The notes under the pieces are model-generated. The model ran no database searches and was not told the DNA's origin. It worked only from the letters and a program-made list of their open reading frames with translations. Made by a program: the position numbers and the translations under genes. 64,000 nt of DNA, taken from positions 97,039-161,038 of the forward strand of contig NZ_MLCE01000029.1 of the NCBI RefSeq assembly GCF_002300165.1. The letters are read 5' to 3'. Positions 56,977-64,000 of this stretch are shown here, in pieces; position 1 is the stretch's first letter; each line of letters opens with the position of its first letter. Origin of the DNA: Streptomyces sp. Tue6028 (GTDB taxonomy: Bacteria > Actinomycetota > Actinomycetes > Streptomycetales > Streptomycetaceae).

Positions 56977-57054
56977 GCCGCCGCGCCGACCCGTTCGGGT
57001 GGGCCGGGCGCGCGCCGTCACCGTGTGGCGCGTGGGCGCTGGTAGCGGTGTTTC

Positions 57055-58551
57055 ATGCTGCGCAACATCCGCCCCAGGATTCCCCGTCCCCCGACCCGCC
57101 GCATCAGGGCCGCCCTGCTCGCCTCGGCCGTCTCCGTCTGCCTGATCGCCGCGAGCGCCCCCTCGCCGGCGACCCCTCTCGGGATCGGCGACAGCCTCTT
57201 CCCGCACCTGGGCAACCCGGGATACGACGTCCAGTCGTACGACCTCGCGTTCACCTATCCCGGAGCCAACGACAAGCCGCTCGCGGCCGTCACCACCATC
57301 GACGCCCTCACGTCCTCCCGGCTGGAACGCATCAACCTCGACTACGCCCACGGCAAGGTGCAATCGGTCGAGGTCAACGGGAAGCGCGCGGCATACACGA
57401 CCGCCGGGCAGGACCTCGTCGTCACGCCCGCGAAGCCGCTGCCGCTGGGCAGCCGGATGCACGTCGTCGTGCATCACACGAGCGACCCGGTCACGGCCGA
57501 GGACCAGGACGGCGGCTGGGTCCGCACCAAGGACGGGCTCGCCATGGCCAACCAGGCCGACGCCGCCCACCTCGTCTTCCCGTGCAACGACCACCCCTCC
57601 GACAAGGCGATGTTCACCTTCCACGTCACGGCGCCCGACGGGTACACGGCCGTGGCGAACGGCCTGCCCGCGGGAGCCGACCGCTCCCGCCGGTCCACCA
57701 CCTGGACGTACCGCACCCGGCACCCCATGGCCACCGAGCTGGCGCAGGTCTCCATCGGCCGGTCCTCCGTGCTGCACCGGAGCGGGCCGCACGGTCTGCC
57801 CGTACGGGACGTCGTGCCCGCCAAGGATGCCAAGAAGCTCGAACCCTGGCTGAAGAAGACCCCCGACCAGATCGCCTGGATGGAGGGCAAGGTCGGCCGG
57901 TACCCCTTCGAGACGTACGGGCTGCTCATGGCCGAGGCGCAGACCGGCTTCGAGCTGGAGACACAGACGCTCTCCCTGTTCGAGAAGGGGCTGTTCACGG
58001 AGCCCGCGTACCCGAAGTGGTACGTCGAGTCGATCATGGTGCACGAGCTGTCGCACCAGTGGTTCGGCGACAGCGTCAGCCCGCGCGCCTGGTCCGACCT
58101 GTGGCTCAACGAGGGACACGCCACCTGGTACGAGGCCCTGTACGCGGAGGAGAAGGCGCACAAGCCGATGGAGGAGCGGATGCGGGCGGCGTACCGCGCG
58201 TCCGACTCCTGGCGCGACGCCGGAGGCCCGCCCGCAGCACCGAAGAAGCCCGCCCCCGGCCAGAAGATCAGCATCTTCCGGCCGAGCGTCTACGACGGAG
58301 CGGCACTCGTCCTGTACGCGCTGCGCGAGAAGATCGGGCGCTCCGCCTTCGAGCGCCTGGAGCGGACCTGGGTGAGCGTCCACCGCGACGACGTCGCCTC
58401 GACGGACGACTTCGTGACCCTCGCGACCGCCGTCGCCGGCCGTGACCTGAGCGGGTTCTTCAAAGCATGGCTGTACGACACGAAGACCCCGCCGATGCCG
58501 GGGCACGAGGACTGGAAGAGCGACCCGCCGAAGGCGCGCAAGGGTGCCTGA
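57055..58551 (+). CDS. Secreted M1-family metallopeptidase
   Basis: 498 residues. A Sec signal peptide (RRIRAALLASAVSVCLIAASA, core only; cleavage near residue 40) is followed by the M1 N-terminal beta domain and the catalytic domain. The zinc site HELSHQWFGD (about residue 330) and LNEGHATW supply the two His and Glu ligands. The GAMEN exopeptidase motif reads MAEAQTGFE, so substrate choice may be altered. A Pro/Lys-rich segment (PPAAPKKPAPGQK) interrupts the C-terminal part. The enzyme should act outside the cell. No strong SD; the message may be leaderless. Confidence 0.88.
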   Translation: MLRNIRPRIPRPPTRRIRAALLASAVSVCLIAASAPSPATPLGIGDSLFPHLGNPGYDVQSYDLAFTYPGANDKPLAAVTTIDALTSSRLERINLDYAHGKVQSVEVNGKRAAYTTAGQDLVVTPAKPLPLGSRMHVVVHHTSDPVTAEDQDGGWVRTKDGLAMANQADAAHLVFPCNDHPSDKAMFTFHVTAPDGYTAVANGLPAGADRSRRSTTWTYRTRHPMATELAQVSIGRSSVLHRSGPHGLPVRDVVPAKDAKKLEPWLKKTPDQIAWMEGKVGRYPFETYGLLMAEAQTGFELETQTLSLFEKGLFTEPAYPKWYVESIMVHELSHQWFGDSVSPRAWSDLWLNEGHATWYEALYAEEKAHKPMEERMRAAYRASDSWRDAGGPPAAPKKPAPGQKISIFRPSVYDGAALVLYALREKIGRSAFERLERTWVSVHRDDVASTDDFVTLATAVAGRDLSGFFKAWLYDTKTPPMPGHEDWKSDPPKARKGA

Positions 58552-58720
58552 TAACTCGCGTGACGAGACGGGCCGTCCCGTGCGACCATCTTCGAGTCGC
58601 CGGCCCGGCCCCTTGGGGGTTCGCCCGGCGGAATCCGGGAATCTCCCGGTGGCCGGGGACGTTCTCCCCTATGACGGACGACGTCCGCCGAACAAGTGTT
58701 CCCATCGACGTAAGGATCCA

Positions 58721-60214
58721 ATGACCTCCTCTTCTTCCCCTTCCCAGGACGCGCAGAGCTTCGCGCAGAACTACCCCGAAGGTCTTCGGGCCGATGCCCT
58801 GATGGAAGAGGACGTCGCCTGGAGCCACGAGATCGACGGAGAGCGGGACGGCGAGCAGTTCGACCGCTCCGAGCGCGCGGCACTGCGCCGCGTTGCGGGC
58901 CTCTCCACCGAGCTGGAGGACGTCACCGAGGTCGAGTACCGGCAGCTCCGCCTGGAGCGCGTCGTACTCGTCGGCGTCTGGACCACGGGGACCATTCAGG
59001 ACGCGGACAACTCGCTCGCCGAGCTGGCCGCCCTCGCGGAGACCGCGGGAGCGCTCGTGCTCGACGGCGTCGTCCAGCGCCGCGACAAGCCCGACGCGGC
59101 CACGTACATCGGTTCCGGCAAGGCCTACGAGCTGCGCGACATCGTCGTGGAGACCGGTGCCGACACCGTGATCTGCGACGGTGAGCTGAGCCCCGGCCAG
59201 CTGATCCACCTCGAGGACGTCGTCAAGGTCAAGGTCATCGACCGTACGGCCCTGATCCTCGACATCTTCGCCCAGCACGCCAAGTCCCGAGAGGGCAAGG
59301 CACAGGTCGCGCTCGCGCAGATGCAGTACATGCTGCCGCGACTGCGAGGCTGGGGTCAGTCGCTGTCCCGTCAGATGGGCGGCGGCAAGGGCGGCGGCCT
59401 CGCCACCCGTGGTCCCGGTGAGACCAAGATCGAGACGGACCGCCGCCGTATCCGCGAGAAGATGGCGAAGATGCGCCGGGAGATCGCGGACATGAAGACC
59501 GGCCGCGAGATCAAGCGTCAGGAGCGCCGCCGCAACAAGGTGCCCTCCGTGGCCATCGCCGGTTACACCAACGCCGGCAAGTCCTCGCTGCTCAACCGCC
59601 TCACGGGCGCGGGCGTCCTGGTCGAGAACGCGCTGTTCGCGACCCTGGACCCGACCGTGCGCCGCGCGGAGACCCCGAGCGGCCGGCTGTACACGCTGGC
59701 CGACACGGTCGGCTTCGTACGGCACCTGCCGCACCACCTGGTCGAGGCGTTCCGCTCCACCATGGAGGAGGTCGGCGACTCCGACCTGATCCTGCACGTG
59801 GTGGACGGTTCGCACCCCGCGCCGGAGGAGCAGCTGGCCGCCGTGCGCGAGGTCATCCGCGACGTCGGCGCCACCGATGTGCCGGAGATCGTGGTGATCA
59901 ACAAGGCGGACGCGGCGGACCCGCTGGTGCTCCAGCGGCTGATGCGGATCGAGAAGCGCTCCATCGCGGTCTCGGCCCGCACCGGTCAGGGCATCGACGA
60001 ACTGCTCGCGCTCATCGACAACGATCTGCCGCGCCCCTCGGTCGAGATCGAGGTGCTCGTGCCGTACACGCACGGCAAGCTGGTCGCCCGCGCGCACACC
60101 GAGGGCGAGGTGATCTCCGAGGAGCACACCCCGGAGGGCACGCTGCTCAAGGCGCGCGTGCACGAGGAACTGGCGGCGGACCTCGCGCCGTACGTTCCGG
60201 CACCGGCGCTGTAG
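58721..60214 (+). CDS. hflX: HflX: ribosome-associated GTPase
   Basis: 497 residues. The HflX N-terminal domain (about 60-200: LVGVWTTG, VVQRRDKPDAATYIGSGKA in part), a Gly-rich linker (GGGKGGGLATRGPGETKIE in part), and the G domain with GYTNAGKSSL, DTVGFV and NKAD. It splits stalled 70S ribosomes under stress. About 60 extra N-terminal residues rich in acidic residues precede the domain. The ATG at 58721 has AAGGA at 5 nt. A strong terminator follows. Confidence 0.95.
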   Translation: MTSSSSPSQDAQSFAQNYPEGLRADALMEEDVAWSHEIDGERDGEQFDRSERAALRRVAGLSTELEDVTEVEYRQLRLERVVLVGVWTTGTIQDADNSLAELAALAETAGALVLDGVVQRRDKPDAATYIGSGKAYELRDIVVETGADTVICDGELSPGQLIHLEDVVKVKVIDRTALILDIFAQHAKSREGKAQVALAQMQYMLPRLRGWGQSLSRQMGGGKGGGLATRGPGETKIETDRRRIREKMAKMRREIADMKTGREIKRQERRRNKVPSVAIAGYTNAGKSSLLNRLTGAGVLVENALFATLDPTVRRAETPSGRLYTLADTVGFVRHLPHHLVEAFRSTMEEVGDSDLILHVVDGSHPAPEEQLAAVREVIRDVGATDVPEIVVINKADAADPLVLQRLMRIEKRSIAVSARTGQGIDELLALIDNDLPRPSVEIEVLVPYTHGKLVARAHTEGEVISEEHTPEGTLLKARVHEELAADLAPYVPAPAL

Positions 60215-60255
60215 TCGCACTCCGGGCTCCGTGACGCCGGAGACCGACGAGCAAG

Positions 60256-60288
60256 AAGGCCCGCCCCCTCTCGCAGGGGGCGGGCCTT
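60256..60288 (+). terminator. Terminator after hflX
   Basis: AAGGCCCGCCCCC / GGGGGCGGGCCTT, a perfect 13-bp stem with a 7-nt loop, 40 bp past the stop. Beyond it, GTGGTCCGCCGGCGCCG is repeated at about 60380-60396 and 60407-60423 before the convergent protease gene. Confidence 0.9.
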
Positions 60289-60438
60289 CGTCGTTCCCGG
60301 TGTGTGCGGTGCTGCCGGTGACGGTGCGGTGCCCGCCGGCGTCGCGTGCGACGGCGGTTCCACCGGCATTGCGTGACGAAGTGGTCCGCCGGCGCCGTGT
60401 GCCGTGGTGGTCCGCCGGCGCCGCGCGTGACGGGTGCC

Positions 60439-61614
60439 CTACTGGCCGCCGTACTCCTCGCTCATGCTCTGGTAGAGCGCCTCGGCGCCCTTGCCGAGCT
60501 GCGGGCCCGCCAGCCAGGTGTTGTCGGACGGGCCGATCGACGTGTTGGAGACGAGCCTCGTCTCGCCGTCGACCACGCGGAACCAGCCGCCGCCGGAGGA
60601 ACCGCCGGTCATCGTGCACCCGATCCGGTACATCGTCGGGAGCGCGGGGTCGAGCGAGAGGCGGCCCGGCCGGTCGACGCACTTGAACATGTCGAGACCG
60701 TTGTACGGCGGTGCGGCCGGGTAGCCCCAGGCCCCCATCGCGTCGACGTCCTGGGCGGACGGTGCGGAAAAGTCCACCGCCAGGGCGTTGCCGACGGTCT
60801 CCTCCAGGGACTTGCTCCCCTGCTCCGGCTTCACGTGCAGCACGGCGTAGTCGTACGGCGCGCCCGCGCCGCCCGTCTCGTCACCGCCCGAGATCCACTG
60901 GTTCGACGTGGAGGCCCAGTCCGCCCACCACTGGCCGTAGGGCGCGATCTCCGAGGCCGTGGCGCTGCCCAGCTCGGACTCGGACTTGCCCTGGTCGTTG
61001 TACGAGGGCACGAAGGCGATGTTGCGGTACCAGCCGCCGCTGCCGCCGGCGTGCACACAGTGCCCGGCGGTCCACACGAGATTGGACTTGCCCGGGTGGT
61101 TCACGTCCTTGATGACCGTGCCCGAGCAGACCATCGAGCCCTCGGGGGAGTCGAAGAACACCTTGCCGACCGGGGCGGCGTACTCGTGGTACGGAGTCTT
61201 CTCGGCCTTGGCGTCGACGGGTGCCGGGTCGGGGTCGCTGACGCCCTGGTCGGCGGCCGCGTCCTTCGCGGAGATCGTCTTGTCGGGGTCCTTGGCCGAC
61301 TTCATCCGCTCGGGCTTCCACAGCCCGTCGATCACCGGGTTGACGAAGTCCTTGGCCTCACTGAGCCACTTGTCCTTGTCCCAGTTCTTCCAGCCGCCGT
61401 TCTCCCACTGGTCGACATCGATGCCGTGTTCCTTGAGCCGGTCCCTGATGTCACCCGGGATCTTGATCTTGTCGTCGCCGCCCTGGCTGACGGGCGTGCT
61501 CGGTTTGTCACTCGCCTTGTCGTCACCGGACTCGCAGGCGGTGGCGGTGAGCGCCAGGGCCGCGACGAGTCCGGTGACGGCGAGCAGACGCCTTCGCCGG
61601 TGAGTGGAACGCAT
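60439..61614 (-). CDS. Lipoprotein trypsin-like serine protease, copy 2
   Basis: 391 residues. Lipoprotein signal with lipid-modified Cys in ALTATACESG (about residue 27). A distinctive N-terminal region (about 45-100: KIKIPGDIRDRLKEHGIDVD, then WKNWDKDKWLSEAKDF, read separately) precedes a chymotrypsin-fold domain. The catalytic triad is His in TAGHCVHAG, Asp in YDYAVLHV and Ser in GGSSGGGW. Tethered outside the membrane. It is a close paralog of the gene at 61801, about 60-65% identical by eye. A hairpin separates the two, so each may have its own promoter. Confidence 0.88.
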   Translation of the reverse strand: MRSTHRRRRLLAVTGLVAALALTATACESGDDKASDKPSTPVSQGGDDKIKIPGDIRDRLKEHGIDVDQWENGGWKNWDKDKWLSEAKDFVNPVIDGLWKPERMKSAKDPDKTISAKDAAADQGVSDPDPAPVDAKAEKTPYHEYAAPVGKVFFDSPEGSMVCSGTVIKDVNHPGKSNLVWTAGHCVHAGGSGGWYRNIAFVPSYNDQGKSESELGSATASEIAPYGQWWADWASTSNQWISGGDETGGAGAPYDYAVLHVKPEQGSKSLEETVGNALAVDFSAPSAQDVDAMGAWGYPAAPPYNGLDMFKCVDRPGRLSLDPALPTMYRIGCTMTGGSSGGGWFRVVDGETRLVSNTSIGPSDNTWLAGPQLGKGAEALYQSMSEEYGGQ

Positions 61615-61721
61615 GGTGCTGAAACCCCCGTTGGAGCTGATGTGTCATGTGCTGGTCAGGTGTGGGGTGGCCGTGCGCGTAACCCGCCCGACGCGACACC
61701 CCACTGTGCCCGTGCGGCCGG

Positions 61722-61778
61722 GGACGAACGGCGGTGAGCCGGTGAAGTTCCCGTGAGCCGGCCCACCGCCGTCCGTCC
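61722..61778 (-). terminator. Terminator between the two protease genes
   Basis: The arms GGACGAACGGCGGTGAGCCG (continuing one base) and CCGGCCCACCGCCGTCCGTC (continuing one base) pair over about 21 bp with two mismatches and a 15-nt loop, just past the 61801 stop on the minus strand. Confidence 0.8.
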
Positions 61779-61800
61779 GAGTGCCGCTACGTCCTTCGCG

Positions 61801-63030
61801 TCACTGCCCGGCGAACTTCTCGCTCACCGAGTTGTACACACCCTTGGCCACACTGCCCAGGCGCGGGCCCGCCAGCCAACCGAACTTGACCGGGCCGATC
61901 GAGGTGTTGGACACCAACGCCGGCTTGCCGTCCGATCCCGCGGCCACCCAGCCGCCGCCGGACGAGCCACCCGTCATGGTGCAGCCGATGCGGTACATCG
62001 TCGGGTCGGCCTGCGCGACCGACAGCCGCCCCGGCTTGTCCGTGCACTGGAACAGCTTCTGACCGTCGAACGGAGCCGCCGCCGGGTAGCCCGTCGCCGT
62101 GATGCTCGACACCTTCGGCACGGCCGGAGCGTTGAAGTTCACCGGGAGCGCGGAACCGACGGTCTCCTCAAGGGACTTGCCGTCGCTGCCCTTCTCCGGC
62201 GTCACATGGAGCACGGCGAAGTCGTACGGGGCACCCTGGCCGCCCGTGGAGCCACCCTGCTCGATCCACTGGTCCGAGGTCTGCGCCCAGTCGCTCCACC
62301 ACACGCCGTACGGCGCGACCTGCTGCCGGCCGGCCTTCTCCAACTGCGCGGACGTCATCCCCGAGTCGTTGTACGAGGGCACGAAGGCGATGTTGCGGTA
62401 CCAGCCGCCCTTCTTGCCGGCGTGCACGCAGTGGCCCGCGGTCCACACGAGATTGGACTTGCCCGGATGCGCCGGGTCCTCGACCACCGTCGCCGAGCAG
62501 ACCATCGTGCCCTCGGGGGAGTCGAAGAACACCTTGCCGGCCACCGGCACGCTGCCGTGGTACACGGGCTTCACGGCCTGGGCCGTCACGGGAGCGGGGG
62601 TCGGGTCGGTGACACCCTGGTCACCGGAGAGGTCGCTGTCGTCGACGCCCTTGTCCTTGTCGGGGTCGTCGGCCCCACGCATCCGGTCCGGGTCCCACAG
62701 ACCCTTGATGATCGGGTTGATGTAGTCGTCCGCCTCGCGCAGCCAGTCGTCCTTGTCCCAGTTCTTCCAGGCGCCGTTCTTCCACTTGTCGACATCGATG
62801 CCGTGCTCTTTGAGCTTGTTCTTGATGTCGTCCGGAATCTTGATCTTGTCGTCGCCGCCCTGGGTCGCGGCCGCGCTGGGCTCGCCACCTGCCTTGTCGT
62901 CCCCCGAGTTGCAGGCGGTGGCGGTCAGTGCCAGCGCCGCGGTGAGGCCGATCGCGGCCAGCACGGGGGAGGTTCTGCGGCGCGCGCCCCTCCCTCGACG
63001 GGCGGCGAAGGGCGGACGTATGGATCGCAT
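61801..63030 (-). CDS. Lipoprotein trypsin-like serine protease, copy 1
   Basis: 409 residues. Signal peptide of the lipoprotein type with the Cys in ALTATACNSG (about residue 40), preceded by a longer Arg-rich n-region than its paralog. The same N-terminal module (KIKIPDDIKNKLKEHGIDVD, then WKNWDKDDWLREADDY) and protease domain follow; triad His in TAGHCVHAG, Asp in YDFAVLHV, Ser in GGSSGGGW. The ATG at 63030 is 7 nt from GGGGGAG. An acidic DDPDKDKGVDDSD stretch (13 residues) links module and protease and is longer than in the other copy. Substrates are unknown. Confidence 0.88.
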   Translation of the reverse strand: MRSIRPPFAARRGRGARRRTSPVLAAIGLTAALALTATACNSGDDKAGGEPSAAATQGGDDKIKIPDDIKNKLKEHGIDVDKWKNGAWKNWDKDDWLREADDYINPIIKGLWDPDRMRGADDPDKDKGVDDSDLSGDQGVTDPTPAPVTAQAVKPVYHGSVPVAGKVFFDSPEGTMVCSATVVEDPAHPGKSNLVWTAGHCVHAGKKGGWYRNIAFVPSYNDSGMTSAQLEKAGRQQVAPYGVWWSDWAQTSDQWIEQGGSTGGQGAPYDFAVLHVTPEKGSDGKSLEETVGSALPVNFNAPAVPKVSSITATGYPAAAPFDGQKLFQCTDKPGRLSVAQADPTMYRIGCTMTGGSSGGGWVAAGSDGKPALVSNTSIGPVKFGWLAGPRLGSVAKGVYNSVSEKFAGQ

Positions 63031-63388
63031 GGTGTAACTCCCCCTGGACGTCAGAGAACTGTGCGCTGCTGGTGCGGTGCGTACGTCGTCGTGTCCGTCG
63101 TACGCGTGCGTACGTGCGGCTTCGTACGGATCGGCCGAACCGGAGCCCCGGTTCGGGACCTCGGGGAGCCGATCGACCTTGATCGTTCGATAAGGCTGAA
63201 CGGCACCACACCTTATGCGGTCGCTGTGGGGGACATCCGACGGAACGGCAACGGTTCCGTCACGGCAAGGATCTTCGACTCACCCGCTTCCCCGGACGCG
63301 CCGCGTCGTTGATACGTACGGGGGGCCTGCCGCCTGTGTTCAGAACCCCTCGCCAACTCGCCTGTGGACAGCGGGAGGACCTGTACCA
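63031..63388. promoter_or_regulatory. Divergent region before the aminotransferase gene, with a stem-loop
   Basis: 358 bp between divergent starts. CCGAACCGG-AGCC-CCGGTTCGG at 63135-63156 is a perfect 9-bp hairpin. TACGTACG-type repeats (CGTACG) recur at about 63075-63128. ATAAGGCTGAAC near 63190-63201 shares the AGGCT core of the DmdR/IdeR iron box but little else. Promoters were not placed. Confidence 0.45.
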
Positions 63389-64000
63389 GTGGCCGTGACC
63401 GAGTCTGCGGTGGTGCCGGTGGGAGCGACTGGGCCGTCCGAGGGGAAGCGGGCCGGTGTGCCCGGAACCTCCGACACGGCGCCCGAAGCTGTTCCCGGAG
63501 CGTCCGAGGGGGCGCGCGCGGCGCACGAGGGGATTCTGCGGCGCCAATCGGCGCGCGAGTCGGCGGCCCGCACCTATGCGCGTGCCTTGCCGATCGTTCC
63601 CGTGAGGGCCCGCGGCCTGACCATCGAAGGCGCCGACGGACGCCGATACCTCGACTGCCTCTCCGGCGCGGGCACCCTGGCCCTGGGGCACAACCATCCG
63701 GTGGTCCTGGAGGCGATCAGAAAGGTCCTCGACTCAGGGGCCCCGCTGCATGTCCTCGACCTCGCCACCCCGGTGAAGGACGCGTTCACCACGGAGCTGT
63801 TCCGCACACTGCCCCGCGAGTTCGCCGACCGTGCCCGGGTGCAGTTCTGCGGACCGGCCGGGACGGACGCGGTCGAGGCGGCCTTCAAACTGGTGCGCAC
63901 GGCGACCGGCCGGGCGGGCATGCTCGCCTTCACCGGCGCCTACCACGGGATGACCGCGGGGGCGCTCGAAGCATCCGGGGGCGCGACCGACGTACGTGTC
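63389..64000 (+). CDS. Class III aminotransferase, diaminobutyrate-2-oxoglutarate type (partial)
   Basis: The first 204 codons of a gene cut by the window edge. After a Thr/Pro/Gly-rich tail of about 50 residues, the class III fold begins: ALPIVPVRARGLTIEGADGRRYLDC and LSGAGTLALGHNHPVV (separate blocks), FCGPAGTDAVEAAFKLVRTATGR and GAYHGMTAGAL, the PLP-phosphate loop and the Tyr-His stack. It matches diaminobutyrate aminotransferases of ectoine- and siderophore-type pathways. In S. coelicolor the gene at this place (SCO5799 by recollection) begins a siderophore-like cluster. The GTG at 63389 has GGGAGG 10 nt upstream. Confidence 0.8.
   Translation, partial: MAVTESAVVPVGATGPSEGKRAGVPGTSDTAPEAVPGASEGARAAHEGILRRQSARESAARTYARALPIVPVRARGLTIEGADGRRYLDCLSGAGTLALGHNHPVVLEAIRKVLDSGAPLHVLDLATPVKDAFTTELFRTLPREFADRARVQFCGPAGTDAVEAAFKLVRTATGRAGMLAFTGAYHGMTAGALEASGGATDVRV

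Noticed and set aside
63190..63201. Possible iron box upstream of the aminotransferase
   Set aside because: Only the AGGCT core matches; both outer half-sites are absent, so it is mentioned but not called.

Overview
The window is high-GC actinobacterial DNA, almost certainly from a Streptomyces chromosome. Evidence is the strong G/C bias at third codon positions, frequent GTG starts, ATGA/GTGA coupled genes, several apparently leaderless promoters, and a gene order matching the Streptomyces coelicolor region from osaA/osaB and ftsK through recA, gluABCD, miaB and hflX. This is the conserved chromosome core: there is no prophage, insertion sequence, CRISPR array or rRNA. SCO gene names are recalled from knowledge of S. 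coelicolor, not searched.

Region 1 (1-10.7 kb): the tail of an upstream unit (terminator), a degenerate DegT-type aminotransferase relative, tRNA-Thr(GGT), then a signalling block. A large PP2C phosphatase (HATPase, PAS, GAF) is divergent from osaA, a 1833-residue hybrid kinase with ten near-identical HAMP units, followed by its response regulator osaB.

Region 2 (10.8-19.1 kb): ftsK, a RodZ-like membrane HTH protein, rimO-pgsA-cinA (translationally coupled), the protease regulator clgR, a Dps-like protein and a small membrane protein.

Region 3 (19-31.5 kb): on the minus strand a DNA repair pair (lhr helicase, Nei-type glycosylase) plus an SDR enzyme; on the plus strand an AraC regulator with azlCD exporter genes; an unrecognised 314-residue protein; DUF3046 and AI-2E transporter genes; and an unrecognised membrane protein.

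Region 4 (31.6-40.5 kb): recA with an SOS box, recX, an ArsR-type regulator with tandem operator-like repeats coupled to a large FtsX-type permease, a cysteine dioxygenase-rhodanese operon preceded by a Cys-containing leader peptide, and an FAD monooxygenase.

Region 5 (40.6-48.2 kb): the glutamate ABC importer gluABCD, divergent from its probable two-component system gluR-gluK, followed by an orphan TAXI-type binding protein and a MazG-like pyrophosphohydrolase.

Region 6 (48.2-60.3 kb): miaB, a 25-bp minisatellite, an extradiol-dioxygenase-like protein, two small charged proteins (one an MT0933-type antitoxin), miaA, a membrane protein, dapF, an RSH (p)ppGpp enzyme, a secreted M1 peptidase and hflX.

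Region 7 (60.4-64 kb): two tandem paralogous lipoprotein trypsin-like proteases, and the start of a class III aminotransferase gene cut by the window edge, which probably opens a siderophore cluster.

The items most worth a second look are the leader peptide/cysteine dioxygenase unit, the tandem 14-bp operator before the ArsR-permease pair, the orphan TAXI protein beside GluRK, the homogenised HAMP array with its divergent promoter inverted repeat, and the duplicated proteases with an unassigned N-terminal domain.
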